This document shows positions 25,676-34,610 of a stretch of 43,407 nt of DNA, one piece after another (the first letter of the stretch is position 1; each line of letters opens with the position of its first letter). The notes under the pieces were generated by a model. The model had not been told where the DNA came from. It ran no database searches and was given only the letters and a program-made list of their open reading frames with translations. The translations under genes were made by a program, and so were the position numbers. Source of the DNA: Nitrospiria bacterium (GTDB lineage Bacteria > Nitrospirota > RBG-16-64-22); the NCBI GenBank assembly GCA_919903025.1, contig CAKKSE010000087.1, positions 4,318 to 47,724 of the forward strand, written 5' to 3'.

Positions 25676-27315
25676 CGACAAGGAAATTCTTCACCCGGCG
25701 GCAGGTCCTGGCCGGAAGCACGGTGTTCGTCGGAGGACTGCTCTCGGGGTGCGGACAGTTCAAGTCGGCGGATACGTCGCGCGGGATCGAAGGCCGGATC
25801 GTTGGAGCGTCGCACGAAGCCGGGCACAGATTGCGGGACGGACTGGCGTCTCCCCGCCCGTCGAGAACGGAACGTACGGCCGTCGTCATCGTAGGCGGGG
25901 GTGTTGCCGGACTGGCGGCGGCCCGGCGGCTGAACCGGAGCGGAGTCCGGGATTTCGTTCTCTTGGAGCTTGAAGACGCGATCGGCGGAAACTCGCGGTC
26001 GGGCGCATCGGCCGTCACGCCGTACCCGTGGGGCGCTCACTATCTTCCGCTTCCCGGGCCCGAGGCGAAAGAGATCCGGAAACTGCTGACGGATGTCGGT
26101 TCAATCGAGAAGCTCGACCGGAAGGGACGCCCCGTCTACAACGAAAGGCACCTTTGCCACGCTCCTCAGGAACGCCTTTTCATCCACGGCCGCTGGCAGG
26201 AAGGGATTTTTCCGCATACGGGCGCGAGCGGGGAGGATTTGGCCCAACTGGCGTCTTTCCGGGAGGAGATGGACCGCTGCCGCAAGTGGCGAGACGGCGC
26301 GGGACGCAGGGCCTTCGCCATCCCGCGGTCGGCCGGATCCCCCGGCGCGTTTCGAGACCTGGACAGGTTTTCGATGGGGCAGTTCCTCGCGTCGCGCGGG
26401 TGGAATTCGCCTCGTCTCCGCTGGTACGTTGAGTACGCCTGCCGGGACGATTTCGGCACGGGCCTGGAAGAGACGTCCGCCTGGGCCGGCGTTCACTATT
26501 ACGCCGGACGCGAGCCCGATCCGGAATACGGCGACAACGTTCTGACCTGGCCGGAAGGAAACGGCTGGCTCACCGCCCGGATGGCCGAGGATATCCAGGG
26601 TCGGGTGCGTTCCCGCCATCTCGTCTTCAACGTTGAGCCCTCGGGCGGCGGTGTCCGGGCGGATGTCTACGACGTTGCCGGGGGAACCACGCACAGCGTG
26701 GAGGCCCGGGAGGCGATCCTGGCGTGTCCCGTCTTCGCGGCAGTGCGAATCTGGCGTCCCTGGCGGGAACGGCCTCCGGGGTTCGTCCGGGCGTTTCGGT
26801 ACGCGCCGTGGCTCGTCGCCAATCTTCACATGGAGGGCCCTCCGGACGAAGGGACGGGCGTCCCGCTCTCCTGGGACAACGTGATCTACGGGAGCGAGTC
26901 GCTCGGGTATACGACAGCCACCCACCAATCCCTGCGCACAGGCGGCGGGGCGACCGTCCTGACCTACTACCGCTCGTTTCCCGGAGAGGACCCCTCCGCG
27001 GTCCGGCGGGAGATGCTTTCGACCCCGTGGACGACACACAAGGACAGGGTCCTCGCCGACCTGGCGCGGGCGCATCCGGAGATCTCGTCTCGTGTCAAAC
27101 GGCTGGACGTGATGCTCTACGGCCACGGCATGGTCCGTCCGGAGATCGGGTTCGTCTGCGGGGGAGACCTGCGTTCGGCCACCGCATCGCTTCACGGTCC
27201 CGTCCATCTCGCCCACTCCGATCTCTCGGGGTTCTCTCTCTTCGAGGAGGCGTTCGATTGGGGGACGAAGACGGGTGATATCGTGTTGGCTCGTCTTGGA
27301 AAATCGGGCCGATAG
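25672..27315 (+). CDS. Exported FAD-dependent amine-oxidase-like protein, probable Tat lipoprotein
   Basis: The GTG at 25672 overlaps the preceding stop. The 547-residue product opens with TTRKFFTRRQVLAGS, a twin-arginine-like motif, then a hydrophobic segment and a lipobox LLSGC near residue 24. The FAD-binding Rossmann motif VVIVGGGVAGLAAARRL begins near residue 66, followed by the GGNSRSG glycine box. The rest is typical of flavin amine oxidases, with a long substrate domain. Folding with cofactor before export fits the Tat signal. Its pairing with the aminopropyltransferase-like enzyme suggests it oxidises a polyamine-like or related amine; this is inference. Confidence 0.82.
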   Translation: MTTRKFFTRRQVLAGSTVFVGGLLSGCGQFKSADTSRGIEGRIVGASHEAGHRLRDGLASPRPSRTERTAVVIVGGGVAGLAAARRLNRSGVRDFVLLELEDAIGGNSRSGASAVTPYPWGAHYLPLPGPEAKEIRKLLTDVGSIEKLDRKGRPVYNERHLCHAPQERLFIHGRWQEGIFPHTGASGEDLAQLASFREEMDRCRKWRDGAGRRAFAIPRSAGSPGAFRDLDRFSMGQFLASRGWNSPRLRWYVEYACRDDFGTGLEETSAWAGVHYYAGREPDPEYGDNVLTWPEGNGWLTARMAEDIQGRVRSRHLVFNVEPSGGGVRADVYDVAGGTTHSVEAREAILACPVFAAVRIWRPWRERPPGFVRAFRYAPWLVANLHMEGPPDEGTGVPLSWDNVIYGSESLGYTTATHQSLRTGGGATVLTYYRSFPGEDPSAVRREMLSTPWTTHKDRVLADLARAHPEISSRVKRLDVMLYGHGMVRPEIGFVCGGDLRSATASLHGPVHLAHSDLSGFSLFEEAFDWGTKTGDIVLARLGKSGR

Positions 27316-27450
27316 GAGCCGATGCGTCATATGCCCCAGGTGTGCGCGATTCGACGTTGCGGGCGTACGTGCCAATCAGGAATAGGGCCGGCCTCTCTCC
27401 GAATGGCCATGGAACAGGGGGAGTCCAGCAAGAAAACACTTTGGCGGAAA

Positions 27451-27466
27451 GGGCACCGAGATTGCA
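27451..27466 (+). promoter_or_regulatory. Sigma-54 promoter upstream of the cytochrome locus
   Basis: GGGCACC-GAGA-TTGCA matches the sigma-54 consensus TGGCACG-N4-TTGCW: the -24 GG and -12 GC are in exact register, and only two bases of the 15-base core differ. Transcription would begin near 27477, giving a leader of about 40 bases to the TTG start at 27518. An NtrC-type activator is encoded in the same locus at 32208-33578. Confidence 0.7.
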
Positions 27467-27517
27467 AATAGCACTTTTCTAACGTCGATACCCCAAGGGA
27501 ATTGGGAGGAGGGAGTA

Positions 27518-28891
27518 TTGGTTCGGTTGGATGAGGCGCAAGGGTGGAAAAAGAGGCGGCCGCCGATTGTCGCGTGGATCGTCGGGGCCGCGTGGCTGAT
27601 GATGTCGATTGGAATGGCCGCGGCGGCCGAAGGGGCGGAGGCGGCCCCCGCGTCGTGCGTGACGGCGAAGTGCCATGAGAAGATGGGGAAGGCGTCCTTC
27701 GTCCACGTTCCGGTGGCGGCAGGGATGTGCACGTTCTGCCACAACCAGCCGAACCCCGCGAAGCACGCGTTCAAGGACGCCCAGAAGGGGGCCGATCTTT
27801 GCTACATGTGTCATCCTCGCAAGGACACGAAAGCGGTCGTTCATGCGCCGGTCAAAGCGGGCCAGTGCTCCTTTTGCCACGACCCCCACCAGTCTCAGAC
27901 GAGCAAGTTCAGGCTCAAGATCGTGCCGCCGGAGAAACTCTGCTTCACCTGCCACCAGGACAACATGACGAGCCAGAAGTTCGTTCACGGCCCCGTCGCC
28001 GCCGGTGCCTGCACGGTCTGCCACAATCCCCACGAATCGCCGTACCCCTACCGGGTGGAGAAGAAGGGAAACGATCTTTGCCTAATGTGCCACACGGACA
28101 AGGCCGAGGCCCTCCTGGCGAAGAAGTACACGCACCCCCCGGTCAAGGAGAAGTGCACGAACTGTCACTCGCCGCACGCGACCCCGCATCCGTTTCAGCT
28201 CAAAGCGGCGGTCCCGGCGCTCTGCTTCGGGTGCCACAAGGACAAGGAGCAGTACGTGGCGGCCGCCCGCACGAAGCACGAAGCCCTCTCGCTCGGGAAA
28301 TCGTGCGTCAACTGCCACGACCCGCACGTGGCGGACCTTCCCAAACAGCTCGCCGCGGCTCCCATGGACCTCTGCTTCAAGTGCCACGACAAGGAGCTGG
28401 ACACGCCCACGGGCAAGATCATCAACATGAAGAAGTGGATCGAGGAGAACCCGATCTGGCACGGCCCGATCAAGCAGAAGGACTGCGCGGCCTGTCACAA
28501 CCCTCATGGGTCCGACAACTTCCGGATCCTCAAGAAGTTCTTTCCCCGGGAGTTCTACACCTCTTTCGAGGTGGAGAAGTACGCGCTCTGCTTCAATTGC
28601 CACGAGCAAACGCTCGTCCTGGACTCTCAGACCACGACGCTGACGGATTTCCGGAACGGCGACGCGAACCTGCACTTCAAGCACGTGAACAAGATAGAGA
28701 AAGGGCGGACGTGCAGGGCCTGTCACGAGCTGCACGCGTCGAAGCGTCCAAAGCGGATGCGCGAAGCCGTCCCCTTCGGGGCCTGGGAGATCCCGATCAA
28801 TTACGAGAAGACAAAGACGGGCGGCCGGTGCGCGCCGGGATGCCACGTTCCCCGGGCCTACGACCGCGACAAAGCGGTTGTGAACCGGTGA
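27518..28891 (+). CDS. Multiheme c-type cytochrome (13 CXXCH plus CX4CH and CX3CH)
   Basis: A 457-residue exported cytochrome of the doubled-CXXCH type. A basic N-terminus and hydrophobic segment (IVAWIVGAAWLMMSIGMAAAA) act as a signal sequence. Thirteen CXXCH motifs follow, many as CxxCHxPH in alternating pairs spaced about 25-45 residues. Before them is CVTAKCH (CX4CH) and after them CAPGCH (CX3CH), possible noncanonical heme sites, so 13-15 hemes. The start is TTG 27518, placed after GGAGGAGGGAG. It is the first gene after the sigma-54 promoter; its stop overlaps the TPR gene (GTGA). A role as periplasmic electron carrier is inferred. Confidence 0.92.
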   Translation: MVRLDEAQGWKKRRPPIVAWIVGAAWLMMSIGMAAAAEGAEAAPASCVTAKCHEKMGKASFVHVPVAAGMCTFCHNQPNPAKHAFKDAQKGADLCYMCHPRKDTKAVVHAPVKAGQCSFCHDPHQSQTSKFRLKIVPPEKLCFTCHQDNMTSQKFVHGPVAAGACTVCHNPHESPYPYRVEKKGNDLCLMCHTDKAEALLAKKYTHPPVKEKCTNCHSPHATPHPFQLKAAVPALCFGCHKDKEQYVAAARTKHEALSLGKSCVNCHDPHVADLPKQLAAAPMDLCFKCHDKELDTPTGKIINMKKWIEENPIWHGPIKQKDCAACHNPHGSDNFRILKKFFPREFYTSFEVEKYALCFNCHEQTLVLDSQTTTLTDFRNGDANLHFKHVNKIEKGRTCRACHELHASKRPKRMREAVPFGAWEIPINYEKTKTGGRCAPGCHVPRAYDRDKAVVNR

Positions 28892-29430
28892 GGTGGACGG
28901 TTTTCGCCCTGGGGGTCTTGATCGCGTTGTTCCTGGCCGCCCCGCCGAGGGCGGACGGAGAGCCGCCGATCCTCCGCCCGGGAGTCAAGGTCGACGTCCC
29001 CCCCGAGGACGCCGCGATGACGCGCTTGAAGGAAGCCGATCGACTCGAGGATGAGGGGAAGACGGTCGAGGCCCTCCGCGAGGCGGAGGAGGCCGCCCGA
29101 CTCCGGCCCCAGTGGGCCGTGGCCCACGTTCGTCGAGGCCAGCTTCTTCTGGCCGCGGGACGGCCGAACGAGGCCCGCCGGGCGTTCGAGGAGGCGCTCA
29201 AGATCGCGCCGATGCTGCCCGAAGCCAAGACGGGTCTCGGCATGACGTTTTCGAGAGAGAAGAATTGGCCGGAGGCGGAGAAGCGGCTCCGCGACGCGCT
29301 GACGCTCAACCCCGATCCCGTCCGGGCGCTCTACGAGATGGGCCGCGTCCTGGAAGCCCAGGGACGGTTCAAGGAGGCCGCCGAAACATACAAGACGGCC
29401 CTTCGAAAGCTTCGTGAAGGACGTCGATGA
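28888..29430 (+). CDS. Exported TPR-repeat protein
   Basis: A 180-residue protein from GTG 28888. It has a signal peptide or membrane anchor (TVFALGVLIALFLAAPPRADG), then about three tetratricopeptide repeats from residue 50 on (ADRLEDEGKTVEALREAEEA, RRGQLLLAAGRPNEARRAFE, GRVLEAQGRFKEAAETYKTA). TPRs bind partner proteins. Coupled between a multiheme cytochrome and a thioredoxin-fold/TPR protein, it may assist cytochrome assembly or hold the complex together; this is inference. GTGA and ATGA overlaps join it to its neighbours. Confidence 0.85.
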   Translation: MRWTVFALGVLIALFLAAPPRADGEPPILRPGVKVDVPPEDAAMTRLKEADRLEDEGKTVEALREAEEAARLRPQWAVAHVRRGQLLLAAGRPNEARRAFEEALKIAPMLPEAKTGLGMTFSREKNWPEAEKRLRDALTLNPDPVRALYEMGRVLEAQGRFKEAAETYKTALRKLREGRR

Positions 29431-30524
29431 AGACAGTGCCCGCCGCCGCCGCGTTGTTTTGTCTCGCCTGTGCGTCACTCCTGCTCGCGCCCCGGGCCGG
29501 GGGGGCCTTGACGAAGGTCCAGGCCGGGATGAAGGCCCCGGGGTTCGTTCTCAAGACCCTCGAAGGAAAGCCGCTCGCTCTTGAAAAGAACCTCGGGCGA
29601 AAGGGAACGGTCGTCGCGTTCTGGGCGACCTGGAGCCCCGGCTCTTCGAGGCTCCTCGCGCGCCTTCGGTCGTTCCACGCCGAGCATGGCGGGGAGGGAC
29701 TCGCCGTCATCGGCGTCAACGTCGAGAACCAGACGATTGGACTCGAGGACCGCGAAAAAATCCGCAAGTTCGCCGCCGATCTCAAGGTCGGCTTTCCCAT
29801 TCTCCTGGACGATCGCCTTTCCATATTTCACCGCTACGGCGTCGTGGCCGTCCCTTCGACCGTCGTTCTCGACGACAAGGGAATCGTCGTGTTCGAGCTC
29901 TCGGGTCTTTCCCTGATCGGGGGGGAGGAGCTCTTCGACCGAATCTCGTCGATCGTCGGCGCGGGGCGGCCAGCCGCCCCGCCGGCCCTCGCCTACCATC
30001 CCGACGAACGAGCGGTTCGGGAGTACAATCTGGGACGGCAGATGATCGAGAAGGGAATGACGGAGGCAGGCCGGGCGATCCTTCTCAAGGCGGCTGACCG
30101 AGACCCCAACTTCGTTCCGCCCGTCCTGCTGGTCGCGCGGCTCCTCCGGGAAGCGGGCCGGCTGGAGGAGGCGGAAGCGCTCACGGCCAGGTCCCTGGAG
30201 CGGATGCCGAAGAACGCCCAACTCGAAAGCGATCTGGCCCTAATCCGTCTCGCCCAGGGACGGACGGAGGAGGCGGCGAGGATCCTGTCCGAGGTCATCC
30301 GGCGCGACCCGGAGTACGCGCCGGCCCACTGCTACCTTGGACGCGCGCTCAAGCAGATCGGGGACCGGGAAGGCGCCATCAGGGAGTGCCGTCTCTCCCA
30401 GTCGCTGAATCCTCACAACGCGGAGTCGTTCGAGCTCTCCGCGGAGACGATCGAGGCGATGGGAGACCTAAAGCAGGCCGCGGCCGATTACCGGAAGGCC
30501 GTCGAACTGATTGCCGGATTCTAA
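29427..30524 (+). CDS. Exported thioredoxin-fold (TlpA/AhpC-like) protein with C-terminal TPRs, lacking active-site cysteines
   Basis: A 365-residue protein with a signal peptide (about 1-27). Residues about 33-175 form a TlpA/peroxiredoxin-like thioredoxin fold (APGFVLKTLEGKPLALEKNL, VVAFWATWSPGSS, VVAVPSTVVLDDKG). The active site reads W69-S70-P71-G72-S73 where relatives have WCxxC, so both catalytic cysteines are replaced by serine while the cis-proline VPST is kept. About four TPR repeats occupy 195-360. It cannot act as a dithiol oxidoreductase; a chaperone or apocytochrome-binding role is more likely. It is preceded by the TPR gene with ATGA overlap. Confidence 0.87.
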   Translation: MKTVPAAAALFCLACASLLLAPRAGGALTKVQAGMKAPGFVLKTLEGKPLALEKNLGRKGTVVAFWATWSPGSSRLLARLRSFHAEHGGEGLAVIGVNVENQTIGLEDREKIRKFAADLKVGFPILLDDRLSIFHRYGVVAVPSTVVLDDKGIVVFELSGLSLIGGEELFDRISSIVGAGRPAAPPALAYHPDERAVREYNLGRQMIEKGMTEAGRAILLKAADRDPNFVPPVLLVARLLREAGRLEEAEALTARSLERMPKNAQLESDLALIRLAQGRTEEAARILSEVIRRDPEYAPAHCYLGRALKQIGDREGAIRECRLSQSLNPHNAESFELSAETIEAMGDLKQAAADYRKAVELIAGF

Positions 30525-30655
30525 TTTTTGGGATATCTTCATCCATGCAGGGCGTCCGGAACCTTTCATTTCGTTCCCCCCGGACCGCCGCCGAACCCCG
30601 TTTCGGAAGGACTCCCGATCGGTGCGCCTTTCTTCGCGTGGATTCAAGCGATCAC

Positions 30656-32221
30656 ATGGTTCGTGAGCGCGGTGTCGACATGGATGCGGGCGTGTCGCGT
30701 CTGAAGGTCAAGTTCCTCGTTTCGTTCCTCTCGCTGTTGATCCTGTTTTCGGGGGTCTTCCTCTGGCTCAACCTCCGCACGCACTCGGCCCTGATGTTCG
30801 AGACCGGCCGGGACCGGGCCGAGCTCCTCGTCGAGACGGCCAAGAAGGGGATCATCGCGATCATGCTGGAGGGGAAGGGAAGGGAGGTCCAGAACCTGAT
30901 CGAGACGTTTGCGGCCCACGGGGAGGTCGCGTCGATCCGGATACTGGGAGTCGACGGCCGGATCCTTCACTCCGCCCGGCGGGAGGAGATCGGGGGGGTC
31001 GATCGCCCCGCTCTGGCGCGCCATCGGTCCGAGGATCCGTCCCGCGTATTCACGGACGTCCGGGACGGCCGGACGATCTTCCACATCCTCACGCCCATCT
31101 ACAACCAGCCGAAGTGTCATGCCTGTCACGGCTCGAGCCACGAGATCCGGGGGATCCTGAGCGTCGAGGCCTCGATGGAGAAGTGGGACGCCGAGATCGC
31201 GCAGATGGAAAAGACGCTTCTCCTGTCTTCGGTCGTTCTGATCGTCCTGGTCCTCGCGGCGGGCGCGGGTCTTCACACGCGGATCGTCGACCGGCCGATG
31301 GGCCGGCTCATGGAGACGATCCGCAAGGTGCGCGACGGAGATCTGTCCGCCCGCGTCCCGATCCGGACGAAGGATGAATTCGGGATCGTGGGGAGCGCGT
31401 TCAATTCCATGGTCGGCGAGGTCGAGCGGACGCGGCGCGATCTGGAGGAATACCACTACAAGCAGATGGAACGGGCGGACCGGCTGGCTTCGATCGGCGA
31501 GCTGGCTTCGAGCGTCGCGCATGAGATCAAGAACCCCCTCGCCGGGATCAGCGGGGCCATCCAGATCTTGTCGCGGCGGGAAGGGAACCCGCCTCCCGAG
31601 ATCCTCCAGGAGATCCAAGAGCAAGTGGTTCGAGTCGATCGCACGGTCAAGAACCTCCTGTCGTACGGCCGGCCGGCCTCGCCCCGGCTCGTTTGGACGA
31701 ACGCGAGGGACGTTCTCGAACGGTCCCTTTTCCTCGTCCGCCATATGGCCGAGCGGAACCGGGTGCACGTGGAGACCCGGTACGACGATCTCGACGTGCC
31801 GATCTTCGTGGACCCGGAGCAGATGCACCAGGTATTTCTCAACATCTCGCTGAATGCCATCCAGGCCATGCCGCACGGGGGAATCCTGGAGGTATCGGCC
31901 GCCGTCAAGCTCTACGACGAACGGAACCTGGTCGAGCGGGCCGTCACGGACCTCGACGCGGAGCGTCCCGAGTGGTTGGAGATCCGGTTCCAGGACAACG
32001 GCGTGGGAATCCCTCCCGAGAGTCTGGGGCAGATCTTCGAGCCGTTCTTCACGACGAAGGCGCACGGAACGGGTCTGGGCCTGTCGATCTGCCGCCAGAT
32101 CCTGCGCCTGCATCAGGGGATGATCGCCGTTTCCAGCGAGCCGGGGCGCGGGAGCTGTTTCACGGTGTTCCTGCCCGTCGCGGACAGGCCGTCGGAGGGA
32201 TCGCAGAATGCCCACGCCTAG
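30656..32221 (+). CDS. Sensor histidine kinase with a c-type heme motif in its periplasmic domain
   Basis: A 521-residue membrane kinase from ATG 30656; ATG 30680 is an alternative and neither has a strong ribosome-binding site. TM1 is near 18-38 ([20 protein letters not shown]). The periplasmic domain (about 39-185) carries C154HAC157H158 in [13 protein letters not shown], a heme-attachment motif. TM2 is near 188-210, then a HAMP domain. HisKA has the phosphoacceptor His289 in [13 protein letters not shown]. HATPase_c has [37 protein letters not shown]. It overlaps the response regulator by 14 bases. It likely senses redox state or a heme ligand and controls the sigma-54 promoters of the locus (inference). 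Confidence 0.9.
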   Translation: MVRERGVDMDAGVSRLKVKFLVSFLSLLILFSGVFLWLNLRTHSALMFETGRDRAELLVETAKKGIIAIMLEGKGREVQNLIETFAAHGEVASIRILGVDGRILHSARREEIGGVDRPALARHRSEDPSRVFTDVRDGRTIFHILTPIYNQPKCHACHGSSHEIRGILSVEASMEKWDAEIAQMEKTLLLSSVVLIVLVLAAGAGLHTRIVDRPMGRLMETIRKVRDGDLSARVPIRTKDEFGIVGSAFNSMVGEVERTRRDLEEYHYKQMERADRLASIGELASSVAHEIKNPLAGISGAIQILSRREGNPPPEILQEIQEQVVRVDRTVKNLLSYGRPASPRLVWTNARDVLERSLFLVRHMAERNRVHVETRYDDLDVPIFVDPEQMHQVFLNISLNAIQAMPHGGILEVSAAVKLYDERNLVERAVTDLDAERPEWLEIRFQDNGVGIPPESLGQIFEPFFTTKAHGTGLGLSICRQILRLHQGMIAVSSEPGRGSCFTVFLPVADRPSEGSQNAHA

Positions 32222-33578
32222 GGTCCTGGTCGTCGACGACGAGCACTTGATCCGCTGGTCGCTGGAACAGCATCTCGAGAAGAACGGGTACGAGGTCATC
32301 ACGACCGGCAATGGAAGGGAGGCCGTTCAGATCGTCCAGGACGTTCTCCCCGAGGCCGTTCTCCTGGATATTCAGATGCCGGGGATGGACGGGATCGAAG
32401 TCCTCCGGGCGATCCGCGAGATCGACCCGGACGTCCCGGTCGTGATGATCACGGCCCATGGGGGCGTCGGGTCGGCCGTGGCCGCGATGAAGCTCGGCGC
32501 CTATGACTACGTCGAGAAGCCGTTCGATATCGAGCGAATCACCGTCCTTCTGGCCAACGCGCTCGAGCGCAGGACGCTCAAGGGGGAAGTGACCCGGTTT
32601 CGGTCGGAGCAGGGCCGGCGTTACGGCCTCGAACGAATGGTCGGCGAGAGCCCGGCGATCCGGCAGGTGAAGGAGACGATCGAGAAGATCGCCCGGAGCG
32701 ACGCGGCGACGGTCCTCCTCCAGGGGGAAAGCGGAACGGGGAAAGACCTGGCGGCGAAGATCGTCCATTACCAGAGCGCCCGGGGGGACTTCCCGTTCGT
32801 CGAGATCAACTGTTCGGCCCTGCCCGAGACCCTGGTCGAGAGCGAGCTGTTCGGCCACGAGCGCGGAGCCTACACCGACGCGAAGACAATGCGGCGGGGG
32901 TTGTTCGAGCTGGCTGACGGCGGGACCGTCTTCCTGGACGAGATCGGCGACATGCCGCTCGGTCTCCAGCCCAAGCTCCTGAAGGTCATCGAGGAAAAGA
33001 CGTTCCGGCGGATCGGGAGCGCGCGTGACATCCGGGTGGACGTCCGCGTCATCGCCGCGACGAACAAAAATCTGGCTGAGTTGGCGCGCGCGCGGGCGTT
33101 CCGCGAGGACCTCTTCTACCGTCTCAACGTCATCCCCCTGCGTCTTCCGCCACTCCGCGAGCGAAGGGAGGACGTCCCGTCGCTCGTCCGCCACTTCGTC
33201 GAAGCGTTCAGCCGGGAGTGCCGGAAACCGATCCGGGGGGTCGACCCGTCGGCGGAGCGCCTTCTCGCGGCGTACGACTGGCCGGGAAACGTCCGGGAGC
33301 TCCGGAACGTCATCGAGAGAGCGATCATTCTGGAGAACGCCCCGTCCATCCTGCCGACGCACCTTCCCCCCGAGATCGTATCTCCCGTTCCTCCGGCGCC
33401 GGAGGAACGGGGGGGGATCGTCGTCACCGAAAAGGGCGTGTCGCTCGAGGAGGTGGAGAAGGAGCTCATCGGTCAGGCGCTCAATCTGGCCGCAGGGAAC
33501 CAGGTCAAGGCGGCGCGGCTTCTCCACCTCACGCGGGACGTTCTCCGGTACCGGATGAAGAAGTATGGTTTCCTGTAA
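32208..33578 (+). CDS. NtrC-family sigma-54-dependent response regulator
   Basis: A 456-residue activator. The receiver domain (1-120) has the acidic pocket D10-D11 and phosphoacceptor D54 (AVLLDIQMPGMDG). The AAA+ domain (about 145-375) has Walker A GESGTGK at 173-179, FLDEIGDM as Walker B, and RLPPLRERREDVP. The sigma-54 contact loop reads GAYTDA at 220-225, where GAFTGA is usual. The C-terminal Fis-type helix-turn-helix spans about 415-456 (QVKAARLLHLTRDVLRYRMK). It is coupled to the kinase upstream and to a cytochrome gene downstream (TAATG). Two sigma-54-like promoters in the locus are its likely targets. Confidence 0.95.
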   Translation: MPTPRVLVVDDEHLIRWSLEQHLEKNGYEVITTGNGREAVQIVQDVLPEAVLLDIQMPGMDGIEVLRAIREIDPDVPVVMITAHGGVGSAVAAMKLGAYDYVEKPFDIERITVLLANALERRTLKGEVTRFRSEQGRRYGLERMVGESPAIRQVKETIEKIARSDAATVLLQGESGTGKDLAAKIVHYQSARGDFPFVEINCSALPETLVESELFGHERGAYTDAKTMRRGLFELADGGTVFLDEIGDMPLGLQPKLLKVIEEKTFRRIGSARDIRVDVRVIAATNKNLAELARARAFREDLFYRLNVIPLRLPPLRERREDVPSLVRHFVEAFSRECRKPIRGVDPSAERLLAAYDWPGNVRELRNVIERAIILENAPSILPTHLPPEIVSPVPPAPEERGGIVVTEKGVSLEEVEKELIGQALNLAAGNQVKAARLLHLTRDVLRYRMKKYGFL

Positions 33579-34579
33579 TGAGGCCCGGCGCGGCGCTGAT
33601 CGCTTGGGCGGCGATCCTTCTTTTCCCTGCGGCGGCGGAGTCGTGGGAGATCGTTTTCCCGTCCGAGGGGACGCTGTTCGATGACGTTCCATTTCTGAAC
33701 CTTGTCGCGGAACGGCCGCCCCGCGCAAGCGGGGTCGAACGAATCGACGTGCGGGTGAACGGGCGGCTCGTGGAGACGATCGATCTCACGGAGAGAGGCC
33801 ACGCCGGAAGCTTTCTGTGCCGCGGCCTTCGCGTGGAACCCGGCCCGGTGACCCTCCGGGTGGAAGCGTCGGGCCCGGACGGGGACCGGCGGACCGAGGT
33901 CCGCGAAGTCAGGGTGTTCGTCCGCTCCCTGCTCAACCCGGGGTCTCGGAACGCGCCGCCGGGTTTCGCGGGCAAGCCGTTCCACACGCCGGAAAAAGAG
34001 CGGCGTTGTTCGGGGTGCCACCGGATGGACCCGTCGCCGGGCGATCGGAAACCGTCCGAGCCGAAGATGTCCTCTTGCTTCGCTTGTCACCGGAGGATCG
34101 TCGCCTTCCGCGAGGCGCACGGGCCGGCGGCGGTGTGGGACTGCCTTTCGTGCCACGATCCGGAGAGCCGGCCGGCCAGGTACGCCACTGCCCAGCCCAA
34201 CAGCGCGGTCTGCTACGAGTGCCACCGGCGGCAGGCGGAGGAGAGGAACAAGCTCCCTTACATCCACGGTCCGACGTCGACGGGCAAGTGCACGATCTGT
34301 CACAGTCCGCACGGAACGGACAACCCTTTCTGGCTCAAGAAGCCCGTCTGGGACCTTTGCACGGCCTGTCACGCCGAAAAGGCGGATGGGCGCCACGTCG
34401 TGGCGGGGTTCGTCTTCGGCGAGACGCACCCCACGCGGGGCCGGCCAGACCCGACCCGTCCGGGAAAGGACCTCTCTTGCGCCTCGTGCCACAACCCGCA
34501 CTCGGCGCCATCGAAGTTTCTTTGGAACTTCGGTGTCACGCGGCGGCTGGACCTTTGCCGCGTCTGCCACAAGAAATAA
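33578..34579 (+). CDS. Octaheme c-type cytochrome with N-terminal beta domain
   Basis: A 333-residue exported protein. Signal peptide about 1-20 (ALIAWAAILLFPAAAES). Residues about 22-120 look like an Ig-like beta domain (ERIDVRVNGRLVETIDL, VTLRVEASGPDG). From about 145 there are eight CXXCH motifs: CSGCH, CFACH, CLSCH, CYECH, CTICH, CTACH, CASCH, CRVCH, several followed by xPH as in doubled-CXXCH proteins. The ATG overlaps the regulator stop by one base, so the sensor system and this cytochrome share a transcript. The beta domain may bind a partner or substrate surface. Confidence 0.92.
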   Translation: MRPGAALIAWAAILLFPAAAESWEIVFPSEGTLFDDVPFLNLVAERPPRASGVERIDVRVNGRLVETIDLTERGHAGSFLCRGLRVEPGPVTLRVEASGPDGDRRTEVREVRVFVRSLLNPGSRNAPPGFAGKPFHTPEKERRCSGCHRMDPSPGDRKPSEPKMSSCFACHRRIVAFREAHGPAAVWDCLSCHDPESRPARYATAQPNSAVCYECHRRQAEERNKLPYIHGPTSTGKCTICHSPHGTDNPFWLKKPVWDLCTACHAEKADGRHVVAGFVFGETHPTRGRPDPTRPGKDLSCASCHNPHSAPSKFLWNFGVTRRLDLCRVCHKK

Positions 34580-34610
34580 CCCCCCGCAAGGGACGCGTCC
34601 TGGGGTATTT
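34578..34610 (+). terminator. Hairpin after the octaheme cytochrome gene, possible weak terminator
   Basis: CCCC...GGGG arms (about 34581-34584 and 34602-34605) enclose the near-perfect palindrome GGGACGCGTCC, followed by TATTT. It sits directly after the stop codon and upstream of a new sigma-54-like promoter, which suits a transcript end. The T-run is poor. Confidence 0.4.
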
